A stretch of DNA of 64,000 nt from Pyrrhosoma nymphula (Eukaryota > Arthropoda > Insecta > Odonata > Coenagrionidae): assembly GCA_963573305.1 (NCBI GenBank), contig OY754339.1, positions 70,479,376 through 70,543,375 of the forward strand. Reading direction: 5' to 3'. Position 1 is the first letter of the stretch, and each line of letters starts with the position of its first letter. Shown in pieces: positions 1-14,600 of the stretch. The position numbers and the translations under genes were made by a program. The notes beneath the pieces were generated by a model. It saw only the letters and a list, made by a program, of their open reading frames with translations. It searched no databases and was not told where the DNA came from.

Positions 1-2534
1 TTTTAATTAGTTTCGTTTGATCATGGTACATGACATTGACACAAGTCAAAAAAATAATTCAGTGATGGTCCACAGATAATACATAGGCATTTGATATGAC
101 TTATATATATATATATATATAATAAGTGGCGCACTCAATTTAAGTGGATGTGCCTTTGTTGGTAAACTACCTCTGATCAATGGATTCCTGCTACTTTGTG
201 ATATTGATTGATTTTTGCAAACTCATAAAAGTCACTGATACTCATGACAGCTGAACTGATTAAATTATGATTGAAACCCACCACCAACTTTTACTAATTG
301 TAAAAGCATTTTGAATCGTTGACAATTTGCTCCATGGTTTTCTGTTCTCTTTTTTATTTCCTAGCTTAAAACTAGGTTTATAATAAATCATTGTAAGGAC
401 TATGATGTATGGAAAAAAATTTTTGAAATTTCTGGCCATAAAAGTCATACCCATACTACAAAGCTCATTAAGTGAGGATTTGGAGAAAAGAACGAAGAAA
501 TCTCTGGTAAACATTTTGAAATTAGGAATAAAACATGAATTATTACACCAAATTGTTTTTGAGTTATTTATCATAAATAATAGTATGCCTTAAATGATTG
601 CAGCAGTAATTTGTTAAGATGCTTTTCACTCTGCCCATTACGAAATCTTTTAATTGTGCAATTTTTAATCAGCCGATTGTATGCAGCCCAACACATGAAA
701 TCGGGTTTAAAAATTCTTGAGGTTGCTCAGAAGAGATTTATGATTCATAATGGTCAAAAAAAAGCATGTGTGGCTGTTAACTGACTAGCAGCTTTAAAAA
801 TATTTCTCTGTTCATATTAAATGAATTTTAGATTTAATATAAAATGAATTTTAGATTTCTGTTAGCATTGCTCTTAATGATTTGCATTTCATCAGCAGCA
901 TCCTGAGGAAAAGTCAAACAATTTATTTTTGTTAGGTGTATGAGGAAGATGCATCAATTTCATGCTGCCTAATTAGCTTGTGCTAATTCCAGTATGTACT
1001 TAAAATCTTAAGTCATAACTTCATTGCCTACAATCATTATTATCACAGACAGTGCTTATCTATGAACTCTTCTCCATCTGAGGCTAATAAAGTAAAGTGC
1101 ACACTGTAAACTTGTGTTGATATGAAGCAGAAAACTGAGTTTAGATTAACTGAAGTGCAGTAACATTCATGTGAGCAAGTTACATTTCCTTTATTTCCAT
1201 AATCCACAGCTACAATAAGGTTCTTAATACTTATATGTATGTATGATATTATATATGATTAAAAAATCCATGTTATATATTCCATTAACAATTTATACTA
1301 CCTCAAGGATATCACAGGAACCATAGATGATAAGATTACTAACTGTTAGAAATGGTAATGTATATGCTACCACTGCCAGAGTTACTAAAACTACCTAGTA
1401 AATAATTAAGTAAACCTTATCCATCCTCCTACCAGGTGGATCAATGCTAAGATGTTCACGTTAATTTTAGGAAATACAGGGATGCTGCAGGAGCATGTTC
1501 TTTTTCTTATCTTTCTTGAACTAAAACGTTCCCATTAATCTTTCCTTTCACAGGTTAAAAACAAATGAACTAGGTATCTTAGCTTAAATAATGCAGATTT
1601 ATGATTGAGGAGTGAATGCTGTGAGAGGAAGAGGCAAACCAAGAAAGTAATTGGGTGAATGTGGTGGAAGATACTCTTAAAAGAGAGTTTCAAGAACAGG
1701 AGGGCAGGTATGAAGCAATACAGGACTCTTAACTGAAGCTAAAGAGGTATGCAAGGATGGTATAGGTGCCTACCCCAAACGGGAATGGCGTGATGGGTAT
1801 GCATCTCATTAATATTACCATATCCACACAGTGTAATACTAGTATATTACAATAGCATCAAAACTTTTCTTCTGGAAAATCCCCAGTGGTGAAAACTTCC
1901 TTTCTTTGCCACTGACATTGCTACAAAGAAACAACCCAATTGGCCCACTAACCCTGTAGGAAACATATTTCTACAATTTCTCGGATTACTGCAGAAAATA
2001 TGTACATACATATATATACTTTGACCATATTTATCCCTTTACTAGTCTCTCTCAAAGTCATCTCTCCCTGCCAATTTTTATGGCCAGACCTTCCCAAGAA
2101 AGGCTCAAACGCACACACTTGTTTATTGTTCCAGAGAAAGGTCCTCCACTCCAGGGTAATAAGGGAAGGACACATGTTCCTCGGACAAAGATTATGACTG
2201 CATTACCCACCAACTTTAGCATTAGATATTATGGCTAATAATTAAACAGCAAAAGAAAAAATCTGAAGAATGCATCGGTATTCAATGAATGTGTCACGTA
2301 AATGAATCAAATCTTAGCTATTGCATCTACATTAGTGCTCGATGATAATAGCCCATAGGAAAAGTCCAATACCTGCCACACTTCAGTCTGCACCAGAAGG
2401 GGAGAATATTCTCAGCACACAGTGGTAGTGAATAAATGAGGCAGCTGTAGCTGGAGGGTAAGATCATTGGACTAAATTATAGAGAATTTATGCATTTAGA
2501 TTAATAAAATTTCATCTACAAAAATGTAGATTAT
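1..2534. other. Downstream flank of PAXBP1, no gene recognised
   Basis: AT-rich sequence beyond the 3' end of the gene. Short open frames exist (for example 1948-2197 on both strands) but none shows a known domain or conserved pattern. A (TA) run lies at 102-121. A weak basic, GRGKPRK-like stretch at about 1620-1660 (+) resembles LINE C-termini but is too short to call. Confidence 0.6.
102..121. repeat. (TA)n microsatellite
   Basis: About ten uninterrupted TA units. Confidence 0.9.
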
Positions 2535-2598
2535 TTTATTCCAATTTTGTTTACAGAAATTCATTACAATTAGAATAAAACAAAATCAATAATTTATT
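2535..2598 (-). promoter_or_regulatory. Candidate polyadenylation signals of PAXBP1
   Basis: On the minus strand AATAAA occurs at 2598-2593, three bases after the stop codon, and again at 2540-2535, about 60 bases downstream. The second is better placed for a normal 3' UTR; use of the first would give an extremely short UTR. Both are motif matches only. Confidence 0.5.
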
Positions 2599-2600
2599 CC

Positions 2601-2667
2601 CTATGCCTTCTTTGCTTCTTTTGTACCGAGTAATTTCAATATACTTGTCACCTCTTCAGATGCTTCC
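2601..2667 (-). CDS. PAXBP1: PAXBP1 terminal coding exon l
   Basis: 67 nt: acceptor CTTTCACAG, then EASEEVTSILKLLGTKEAKKA and stop TAG at 2601-2603 (21 residues after the split Arg codon). It matches the C-terminal 'IKQIVKLLASV' helix of family members, though the protein ends sooner than in vertebrates. Confidence 0.9.
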
Positions 2668-5600
2668 CTGTGAAAGAAGAAAAACATGGAAGGTTAGATA
2701 CTTCCACTCATATATCAATATTTGATAACTATGGATGGATGGTTTATTCCTAACACATGCATTCATTTGAGAAAAAAAATAATAACTGACCTGCCAGCAG
2801 GAGTGTTGGGATCTAACGATTGTCCTAAAACAAGAAGCTGCGATGCAAACATTTTGAGCTGAGGGTTTAATTCTTCTCCTTTCTCCTTTGTATTAGCAGA
2901 ATTGCCGGCACAAAGCCACCACCGAGGAAGACTAGATACAATCTGAAAAATATTAAAATTACACAGACATTAGCCAGCATTACCTTGCAGTACAAAGCCA
3001 TGTACCCCTCTAAGCATGCATAACTGACTAGCGATTATCTATTTAACTTCATCTCTCATTTATCTGAAAGCACTAATTTTCTCCCTTTGCTTAAATTAAA
3101 AGCAAATTTATAACTTGGCTTTTTTCAATCTTGGACATTTTCTTTTAAACAATGCTCTAAGACTTAATCCTTCATAAAAACCATTCAAGAAGGTCTGATG
3201 GTGATCGCGTAAAATCCCAACACATCCACAAACTTAGCATGCTAGTAAACAATAATATTTACCATATACACTCGAGTATCACTCGAGAAATTTCTTCCTT
3301 TTTTGGTCAGTGACCTAACTTTGACTTATATTTAAGTCACTATTTAAGGTGACTTTTTAGGGTCAATGTTTCAGGGTATTTGCTGGAAACCCATATGACA
3401 AGCCTATTACTGATAAGCCACAGAATATTCACCAAGAAATTTAGAGATTTACATTCTAAGTTTTGTATTAGGACCTTCCACTGACAAATACATTAGATAC
3501 TTCTGCTTTGCTATAATAATGTATTCCAGAAGATCAATCCCTCATCTCAAATATCATATAATCGACCCGAAACAAGGATTTTCCGATTGGCTACGGTTGA
3601 TGCTGGGGCCATTAAATATCCATAAATATACTGATCGTGTGCATTCTTTGCAGTTGGTGAAAATAACTTAAAGAAAAATGACAAAATATTCTATATATTG
3701 AACTCAATTAATGAGCTGAAACGAAAGCATGTCGACTTCTCACCATGAAATATGGAATTTCCCGGCTTCTATGCTTGCCGCACACTCAGATGGCCAACTG
3801 AGTCAGTCAACACTCGCGACTAGCTTCATGGATCCCATTTTATATCTTTCTGTCCGAGTCCCAATAATAAATGAATATTCTTTACACCACATGCATGCAT
3901 CTCTCGTCGCTGACCAATCATGTTTCCGACTGCACTACTAACTGTCGTGCTGTCAACACTATGGGTGCAGCAGCCATGATGGATGGTGCCAAAGATGATG
4001 ATGCCCTCAATCAAGATGATGCCGATGACATAACTGCCTTATCACAAATGCTGAGTCGAGTTGAAGGACTCTGTACATGTATACACAGCTGATTTTTTAA
4101 CAGTCAAAGATATTGAAGAGACTTGATTTTTGGGTCTTCCGCATATATCCATCTTCCTGCACAATATTTCACCTGCGTTCCAGCTGACTTCTTCTGGTCC
4201 AATGTACTGTCCAGAAATCAGAAGAAGCCAGCAGGAATGCAGGTGAAATATTGTCCAGGAAGATGGGTATACGCAGAAGACCCAAAATTCAAGTATCTTC
4301 AATAATAAAATTAAACTGCAGGGGTTGTACTGTCCACCACTGACTGTATCTAGTTGTAAGTGGATCAAAATTGTTATTATCAATTATTTATCTATCATCC
4401 TCCTAAAGTTGGATTTATTGAAGACTTTGAACAATAATTCCTGAAATTAAATTAAACTGCAGGAGTTGTGCTGTCCACTTATCTTTAATGTGCAATAATA
4501 CACTACACGTGTTTCAACGCTTAGGGCGTCATCATCAGGTATACACCAGTTATATCTCCAAGTAGTGTATACCTGATGATGATGCCCTAAGCATTGAAAA
4601 ACATGTAGTGTATTACTGTACATTAAAGATAAGTGGACAGTACAACTCCTGCAGTTTAATGTTATTACTGAAATGCTATTCCACCATGTAACACCAGATA
4701 CGGTCGAATTTAAGTCTCTTCAACTCCAAGAAGGAAGCCTTCACGGGAGTTAAAAATATTACCAATAAATTTATTGAAAGTTTGTTTTTATTTTTTCAAT
4801 GTTTATCGCTCTTGGCTAAAATATTCATGAACCTTAATTGGTTCACTTTTCCCATGGTGAAACTATCTCAAGCAATTTTTCACTTCAACTTACACTTGAA
4901 CCGACTTACACTCAAAGATACGTATGTGGCATTTCAATTCATATAACAATATGAATGAAAATTATTTAATGAAAGTAAAACTTTTTAAATGGAGTACAAA
5001 TAATTTTTTGTTTTACCTCACAGCAGAAGAATCTGGACATTGCCTAAATTATCAGATTACCAGCGGTAAAATAGTGACAATGGTAATGGAGCGAAAGACC
5101 AAATAGGATATTCAAAGAAATTGATAATCTGTATACCTTCCATTACTTCATGTTTATGGTCTAATGCTAAGATGTCCTACACATATTTTGTTGAACTACT
5201 TACTTTATCCTACCAACATTTCCTCATTCACTATAACTACTTTAAAATAATTCTTGCAGCTTAAGTAGCAGATTGTTAAGCCCACTTCGCTCTTGCACAT
5301 AATTTTCAAGATTTCCTTTATTGCATAGTACCTATCTAAATTTGGCATTTTCCATCATTAGTACATGCCTGCCCACAATCTAAGATCACATGAGTCTATG
5401 ATCACACTGAGTTTTACTTATTATGAGAGTAATCTAAGGAAACATCAATCATAGAAAAATCCAGCTCCAAATTTTTTCATTGTAATAATTCTCATGAAGA
5501 GAGCTAAATATGGTGGATGAAAACCAATACTGTGACTTCAACCCTTAAAAACTTGACTCCTTCACCTAAAATTTAAGCCAAACTAAACAAATGACAGCCA

Positions 5601-8600
5601 TTTTGAAAAATCAGTGATGGCAGAACACAGCCATCTCATTTGGCGATGTTAAAATATTTAGCTGAACCAAAGTACTACAACTCCTGCAGTATATTTAATT
5701 GTAGCTGGCACCTGGCCACTAGCGCATGGCCTTTCAGACATATCCTTGTAAATGACCATCGCCAGATTTTTTAATGCTATTTTTGGAGAAAAAATGACAA
5801 ATGGAACAAGCAATAGAGCAGATTATAGTGACCTCAAAAATAGTAAAAATAAAAGAGGTTATTACCATTCTACATTTTGAAACAGCATCAATAGGATCAG
5901 GACAAGCTCTTAACGCAGCCAACAGGTAACGGTTAAGAATTGAGTGAAGGGCAAGATCACCCAGAATACTGTCACTGATAATTCCAGCCCACGCGACAAC
6001 ATTTCTTAATAATTTAACAGCCGACCAGAACTGCCGTTGAAAAAACGTGCCCATGGCCCCTCCTTTGGCATCCATAACACTGTAAGAATGAAAAACATTA
6101 CAATAAGGATGCTGATAAAATAAAAAACAAAAAACAGGTTACAGAATCAATAAAAATTAATGTAATTGACCAAAACATTTTTGCCCAGAACTGTACATAT
6201 GTACAGTTCTGGGCAAAAAAATTCTTACCAGAGTCTTGCGAGGGACAAAGGAAGTATTTGACCCGCTGAGGGATTATTTCTGAGGGGAAGGGTATGGTTC
6301 TGGGCTTGACCTTATGGGTGATCTCAATGGGAGAGAGGCTGGTGGGAGGAGGCAATATCGACCCTTTGCCTCAGACTAAGGGCCACATTCTCAGTCACCC
6401 CTACATTATGGCAGCTGTAGGGATGGAGGAGCCTTGCATTGATATTATCAGTCGGTCCTACAACGACTTCTCGGGAGTGGTGGGGGTGGTTAAGTTGTCT
6501 GACATCCTGTGATGACATAAATGATCAGGCTTGCGTACGTAGTGCCATTTTTACCCACTGATGGAGGGATCGGACTGAACTAGAGCTGACAAATAAAATT
6601 CGAATTGCTATACGCAATATCATCAGCAGGTTCGTTGACAGCATTAATTTCTCTCTAAACATTCATTTATCTAGCACCGAGTCGTGCCATAAGAGTTCTA
6701 ATAGATTTTAGCAAATAAAGCAAAAGTTACCTTGATGTTATGCATTACTGTATGCTATAAAAAAGTTAATTTATGTGAGAGGGGAATTGGTGCCATCAGC
6801 ATGTTTGTTGACAGCATTAATTTCCCTCTAACCATTCATTTATTGGGCACATAGTGGTATCATAATATTTCTAATAGCGTTTTCTACATTAATCAAAAGA
6901 TACCTTGTTGGTGGATACTGCTATACGCAAGAACAAAGTAAATTTACGTGAGAGTGGAATAGGTGCCATCAGCATGTTCATTCACAGCATTAATTTCCCT
7001 CTAAACATTCATTTATCGAGCACATAGTGGTATCGTAATATTTCTAATAGTGTTTTCTACATTAATCAAAAGATACCGACACAGGGACCGAGCTTTAAAT
7101 ACTGAAGAATCTAACATCGCTACCAACCCATGCTCTCCAGCTGAGAAGCCTCTCTGCAACATAGGACTAGAGACCTTTATAAATAAATCGCCGCCATAGG
7201 TAATGAGAAAGACATCGCTGACCTAACATACGGGTTATTCATTTTGTATAGAACATAAATGGCTTATCATGGAATGATACAGCGTCTATCGGCTGCGATG
7301 AATTAAAATGAAAATATTTTCACCGAAGCAATGACGTTCATTTGTTAGCTATATAATGATATAGAAAACATAATCCAATAAAGAGGTGTAATATCCATCC
7401 ACCGCTGCAGATTCAAAGACAAATCAAAGAATGTATATAATCGATTCTGGGCTGATGTGGTGGAACTGTTCCATAATGATAATCAAGATATTGCAATTTC
7501 AGTACCTTTTCATTCATGCACTATGCACTTGCACTATGACAGTGGAAATGAACCAAGATGTTTTAACTCTGGAACAATGCTCCATTGTTTACTTTGCTGG
7601 ATATCTCCTTAAGAGACTCTTGGCTAAAAGTGGATGCATTAACTGCAAGAAAAATTTTTCTGGGAAGAAAACAATTCAGGACAGGAGTCAAATATTAATC
7701 ATGGAAAGAACATTTCCAGGAATAACTAAAGATGTTGAGGGTTTGTTGTGTCCGTCAAAGAAGTTTACCAGAATTTGTAAAAAAGCTCTGTTAATTTTTA
7801 GAAACCAATTTCGTGTTAAACCTTATAAAAGGGAATTGAGGAAGTCAATGCTTTCAAAGGCAGAGAGGTTCCTGAAGTTAGAGATGGAACATGAGCCTGA
7901 GGATTGTAATGAACATTTAATGTTCACTCTAAATTTGCTTTTTGAGTGTATGATCAAAAGAAATTGTAAGTGGTTGTCCCCAGTTGCTTCACAGGTGAAA
8001 CAAAAAGTTAAAATTTTGTCAAATTTATGGCAAATGTATTTAACTGAATCAGAGTATGTAACTAAAGCTGAGTAAAATAATCATTTCAATTTTCGTTCGT
8101 TCGTTTCTGAATTTCGATATAAACAAGCTCTGACTCCAGCATTTACTCAGTAACTAATTTATGACAACAAAAGGAAGAAAATCTCAGCTGCTGGATGCCA
8201 TAGCACAAAGGTAAGTATGAGGAGTTCATGGTAATCTATGAATCAAAGGATTAATTATGTTAATCTTAGGTGTGTCTTATTTCTGCTGTTCATGGCCTAC
8301 ATTGCTAAATCTATACGCAATTGTTTGCCGTTATGGTGAAATTTTCCTTGAAGTCCAAAGAATTAAATGCAATGAACATGATCTTAATGTAATGTTTCCT
8401 CGTACATTCATTCACTAATGGTTTGAGTTTGAAAGATCTGAAAGTCTGCTCACCATTGATGGAGAAATGCATTAAGGATTAATATCTCTTAAAAGCTAAT
8501 TTCTTACAGCAATTTTTAGACAACAGTTATTTAATTGAAGGCACCTGGTTTTCTGATTTTGATACCGACAACTGACCTTTTCCACTCGTTAGCATTATAT

Positions 8601-11600
8601 CGCATATAATGCTAATGAGTGTTATTTTAGTCCCAGATGCGCATTGCGTCATTTTTGTATAAACCTACTTGTGTTTTAGCCTAGTGGTAAGTGATTAACA
8701 TTCATGATCGCGGCGCATTACGCTCATCCTGAGGAAGCCGAGGCAATGTACATACATTGGAAATATTTGCCGCCCGTTTTTTTAACGCCTGAGATTCAGG
8801 TGGTAGCTGGCGCACACTTGCATGACAGCTCGTCGGAGTACAATTCATCCAACAGGCCGGACGAGAGCGCATATCAACTCATGCCACTGGCGATCACAGA
8901 ATTTGGTCCTTGAAAACGTTTTAAACTATCAAGAGCTCTTTATTGCCATATTTTTCTAGTGCCGAAATAACTTACAAACGGAACATGCTACGAATACGCC
9001 ATGTGATATTGTTGGATAAATGCTCACCTCGTAAAATATATCATTGGATTTTTCGTTTTTCAGCCCCAGGCAGAAGGGACTCATCTCCCGATGGCAAGCA
9101 TTTAAGCAATGAGTGAACCCAGGCCCAGTTGCAGCCGCTGTTTGTTTTACTTTTCAGAACCTCAACTAAATGTATACCGACTCACGCTTACAAAACACTT
9201 TCTTCAAACGACAATGCGTTTTGTCATTAACGAGACAACGATTATCACAACTGTGATACAAGGTAAGGTCTCAAGAAAAGACAAAGTCATACATTAGGTA
9301 ATCTAGGCCCCCGTACGTAAGACAATTTAAGATGAGCCGGAAGAACCCAACTCCCTCCCGCTATTCACTTTCGACATAATAACTGAATGGGACATTACTC
9401 ATCCCGCTCTCAAGTAAACAAATCAAGGTCACCGACCACCCCTAATCCCAAAAATATGATGCTGCTTACCTCTTGTGTTCGCTTGCAGCGGCGCGCTTAT
9501 TGAGCGCATTGATTACAAAATACATTTACAGCTTCTGTTACCACCTGAAGTTAAGTGGCAATGACTGTTAGTAAAAGGCAAACAATGCATTGTTTTTCAG
9601 TTTAAGAGGTCCAATCGCGCATTCCTATTTTAATGTATTTTTCCAGAACAGGATTAGCTTATCACTACGTCAACAACTTTGTATTTAAAATTAACGTTGT
9701 AAATAACATTTACACTTCACCAACGTGAGGTAATTCCCAAAAAGTTTTTCCTAACAAAAGTTTAATTGTCCGAAGCAGGCTACGCGAAATCTATTTCATT
9801 CGATATGTTGATCGTTCATCGAAGCGATGGACGTCAAGTAGGATTTATATAGTCTCTTGAAGCGAAAAATTCTTCCCTCAAGGAAAATCTTTTCCTCGTC
9901 AAAACAATAGCCTCACCTCGCCTACTTATCTAATGGCAAAACGACCATCTTGGAAGGTGGGAGCCTTCATCGCAGAAGTAAGGCATTAAAAACTTTCCCT
10001 GCAAGTTTTAGGCTGTTGTTGAGAACTGTTAGCCGACAGTTGAATGAAGAAGATAGCCACGGAAAACTGCCACGAAATAGCAAGCGGCTGAAATAATGGC
10101 GCGGTAAAAAAATTTGAGAAAATCAAAAATTCGTAACTCCTTTCGTATTCGAGATAAAGTCACAATTCTTTCACCAAAAATGCATTTATAGTTTTCACCA
10201 AATTTCATACATGGCATATATGGACCTATATAGTTAGATACGAAAGTTAGCAGGCGATCGCTTTTTACCTTGCAAAATTCCAGATTTTTCGTCCAAAAGA
10301 TATATAAACAAATAAAACAACGTTAAAACTTAGTTGAGCACAAATTCAAGTTCACCAGTATGGAAAAAAATGTACAATAAACGTTTCCTGCAAGTTTCAA
10401 CTTAATAATTAGAACAGTCTGCCAGCAACAGGATTAGGAATATAAACTCGGAAGAGCCAAGTTACTACCCGAAATTCAAGGAAATATTTTTTATAACTCT
10501 TGTTATGAACAAAATCGACTAACTATTGTCACCACTAAACGTAGCGACCCTTTCTGCTTCAGGATATATTTTCAGGCTTGTGGAACAAGCAAATTCATAA
10601 TTTGTCAGAATTTCTTCCAACGACATCCCTCCCTAACTACATCAAAAATGTATACTAATTTTGCGCGTGCGGTGAGCCCTCTATAATATGCTTACTCTAT
10701 GGTAGAACTTATGGAAGCCATATTTTCAGAGTAAGCTACAAATAGTTTTTTAGTGTATCCATTGCGAAAACAAATAGTTAAACGTGGCCACATGCCATGA
10801 GTGGGACTATCGCTGATAGCATAGGCAGAGGTAACCCCTGTCAGCAGGCCGAGGATAGGATCCTGGGGCCAGCAGCGTGGGGTCCCAAATGACACCTGGG
10901 ACCTTTTTTCTTGCTTGAGATACCTGAGAAATAACTAATAAACTAATAATTATTTCAGTGTCTTCTCGAAATAATTCCCTAAAGAATGTGTAACGCTAAT
11001 TATCTTTGACGTGACCCGTGAGATAACTTACCAAAAGTTCTCAAAGTTTAGTTCAAACTGCCATTTTTCACACCAGGCTTTGATAGCTACACATTGAACA
11101 AGCTTTCTTGAATGGACATGAAATCAGTTAAAATGTCATGATGGCGGGCATATTGTCTTTCAAGGCTTCATTGCCATCAAATTCCCCGTCTTGAAGAACG
11201 GCTCTAATTTCTCTTGAATGGTCTTGAAGTGTATTGACCAATGGGGTTGGATTTCAGGCAACTGGGCGTAAGATGGGCGACATACCAAAGCACCTCATAT
11301 TTTATGCTATTACATAATAATCAAATAGTGCTTAATGTAACAAATACACTTTTCAGCATGCAATTGCCACTGTGCTTTAAATTATGAAACGTGTGTGTGA
11401 GCTGTACGAGGTATATTATGGTCTCAATTGACGATAAAATATTTCTAGTGACGGAAGGAAAATGAGCACAATCTCTCACCTTGTATTTTGGAACAACTTT
11501 CATTAGCACATTTTGCCATACCATAATGATCTCTGCTTTTCTATAAATCATTTCTATCATGATAAATATTTATAATGCTTAAATTGTTGACACAATAAGA

Positions 11601-14600
11601 ACTTCATAGACAAATTTCATATCCAGGCGAGAAGGGGACACCATTTAAGAATTTATGATAACTTAAGATTTCTGGACTAGCTTCCTCCCAAAATATGAAG
11701 CCTCACTGGATATCTGTAAATAATAATTGCTTTTGAGTGCAAATAAGACCCCTCAGAGGGAATATAAAAATTTTTTGCGCCGAAAATGAGTGGAGCTGGT
11801 GACAAGCACGAAAGCCTGCGAGAGAACGTCATAAGTAAGGAATACAACATATTTTTTCTCCTCTTCACCTCCAGTCACTCGTAGCCTGGTGGTTATCGTC
11901 TTTGCAGTTCAACATTGAGGCCTCCGTTTTGAAAGTCTATGCAGAAATTTTCAATTTGCAGTTTCCTTAACCTTCAATAGCGTGAAATGAGCTTTAGTCT
12001 CTATCTTCTGTTTTCATATATCTCTATCTGCAAGCACGTCACCAGCAAATTGTCTAGGTTTACAATTAGATATGCCCTTTTGAAATCCGTGCTGATTGTT
12101 TATCAAAAATTCTTCCCTTTCCAATGGCCCCTTGATCGGAATATACCTTCAAATATCTTAAACTAGATTGCTGAGAGAGGTTGAGGTCTGTGGTTACTGG
12201 GCTCTTCTTTATTGCTGGTGATATAAATGAGTGTGGTGTTAGCTACTCTCCTGTCCTTCGGAAATGTGATCAGCATGTGATTTAGTATATATTATCTCCA
12301 GATATGGTGCAATTTCTGATTAGCACATTTATTTCTCAATTCAAGATTCCACATTAATTATATGACCTCTCTTTTGAGTCCAATTATTGAGTTTATATCA
12401 GTGTCAGGCGGTCTATTGAATAAGCTTCGTTGATCTTCTCCATTTGCATCTGCTGCAGTATGTGACGTAAATGTATAAGTCTGAAAAATAATTAAGCAGT
12501 TGCACTGCCAACACTGCAAAGATTCATAGAGTATTCTCAGAGATACAATTCAATAACAGTGGTGCGAAACATGTAACTGCCTTATCCATACATAAATGTG
12601 GCAAATGCATTACATATTTGCGGCAGAAGCAGTTTGCCTCTACCATACCGTGGTGGGTTCTCGAAAAGATATTCCCCAGAACCCTACCCCTCCCCTCAAG
12701 AGATAATCCCTCAGCAGGTCAAATTCTTCCTTTGTCCCTCACCACACAAGGGGAGGAAGGGTTCACACAGTTCCACTCCGAGTGTTTATTCACATCCTGA
12801 CTACATCTCTTTCTTAGGCTTAAAATTAAATGAAACTCTTGATTGGAGGGATGATATTAACTTTATCTCGCATAAATTGTCTCGTGGTATATACATTCAT
12901 AGATCCTTGAGAAACACCGTTTCATTTAATACATTAAAAATGGTATATTTTAGTTATATCTAAACTCATTTGTGCAACAATGTTATCTTCTGGGGTCATT
13001 CCACCCTCTCTAAACGGATTTTTGCCTTACAAAAAAGTGCCCTGAGAGTTATTTTCAATTTAAAACCTAGAGTTAGTTGCAAGCCTGTCTTTGCTGAAAA
13101 TGGCTTTCTGACTCTTCCATGTATTTATGTATTGTATTGTGCCTTATTTGTAAAAACACACTCTGAATGCTTTGTACAGAATAATAATGTGCATTCCTAT
13201 GGAACAAGAAGAAATTGCGATATTTCCTAATAATAGAGCTCAACATAAGAAAAGTCCCACATACAGGCTCTCAACAGTCTACAATAATCTTCCTAGCAAA
13301 ATACAGAAAATTGATAATGAAATAAAATTTAAGAAAGAATTACGTAAATTTCTGGTAAAGGAGAGGTATTATTCCTTGACTGAGTTTGAAGCACATGTAA
13401 AATATGTTTAAATTACATGTATGTATGACGTGTTCTATGATTTGTAAAAATCCCACAGAACAAATAAAAAATTATTATTATTATTGCTCTCCCAGGCGGG
13501 GGCGTGGTTCAGCCGCCTTGTCACTTCGACATCAACTCGGGATTTAGAAAAATTTCTACCCCGAATTGGTAACAATTTTTTGTGTGGAACTGTACATATT
13601 TATCCATGACCCCTTGAAAATGACATGAGAAAAATGAAACCAGGTGAATATTTCTGTAATACATATAATAAAGGGATATTTTGAGTTCATGTTTTATTCT
13701 GCAACAAAAATACTTCACTAATTTGAACATAAAATGCGTTCATCATTAAATTAATCAATTGGAGATACAGTAGAACCTCTTTTTTACAAACCTCTAATTT
13801 ACGAAATGACACCAATTTACGAACCATTCCGGCAGTCCCGATCTTTGTATATAGGAAAACCATTAAATGACCTCTGTAGCGGCCATATTAAGAAGCTTTA
13901 GAAGGTAAACGCACGACGGCCCTCAGCTGTCAGCGATGGTGGCGCCAGCCACCAGAGGTGGAGGAGAGCGAGGGCGGAACTAACGAGTTGGAATCAAGAG
14001 CTCGATAGCGTCAGCACCCCAGTCCACAATTACCGCGTTGCTTGTGCCTTCATTCCGCTTTGGCGGCTGTAGTGTGTGCGCAGCCAATAAACTTGTATTC
14101 ACGCTTTGAAGTTTTAATTCTTTTATTTAATTGGCGTAACCTGGTACAATATACAAAACGCTATAGTGGTAACCCCGACGTGATCGTGAATTTTGGCCGC
14201 AACGTGCTCCTCGTCTCCCGCCTCAAGCAAGCCCTAGTGATCGAGTTTTAAGTGTTTCTAAACCGCGATTTATTTTATTTTGTTAGTGTTTTTTTTGTGC
14301 CACTTTGTTCGCGTGTGATTCGAACGCTTTCGGAATGGCTACTGGCACAGAATCAGTTAGTCGCATGACCCTGCGGGTGCCGCCATTTTGTGCGGAAAGG
14401 CCTCAGTTGTGGTTCGCACAACTCGAGGGCCATTTCAAGATGGCAGGAATCACGAAAGACAGTGATAAGTTTTGGGTGCTGGTAGCTAATCTCGATACGC
14501 GGTGCGCCCAGGAAGTGGAGGAGCTAATTACTAATCCCCCCGCCACTGACAAATTTAAAAAACTCCGGGAAGAGCTCGTCCGTCGGGTATCGGTCTCTGA

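Larger units (their letters stand above)
2943..5865 (-). other. PAXBP1 intron j-k with two palindromes
   Basis: 2.9-kb intron. It contains the inverted repeats at 4111-4304 and 4451-4660. The open frames at 3729-4092 (+) have no recognisable domain. The remainder is AT-rich with nothing I recognise. Confidence 0.8.

Noticed and set aside
260..593. Overlapping open frames on both strands
   Set aside because: AT-rich chance frames with no domain, conserved motif or splice signal.
1600..1800. GRGKPRK-like stretch and possible LINE tail
   Set aside because: Too short and too many stops to support a call.
3729..4092. Two open frames ending in an Asp-rich peptide
   Set aside because: No recognised domain; lies in an intron next to palindromes.
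8704..8913. 69-codon frame
   Set aside because: No similarity recognised; short and isolated.
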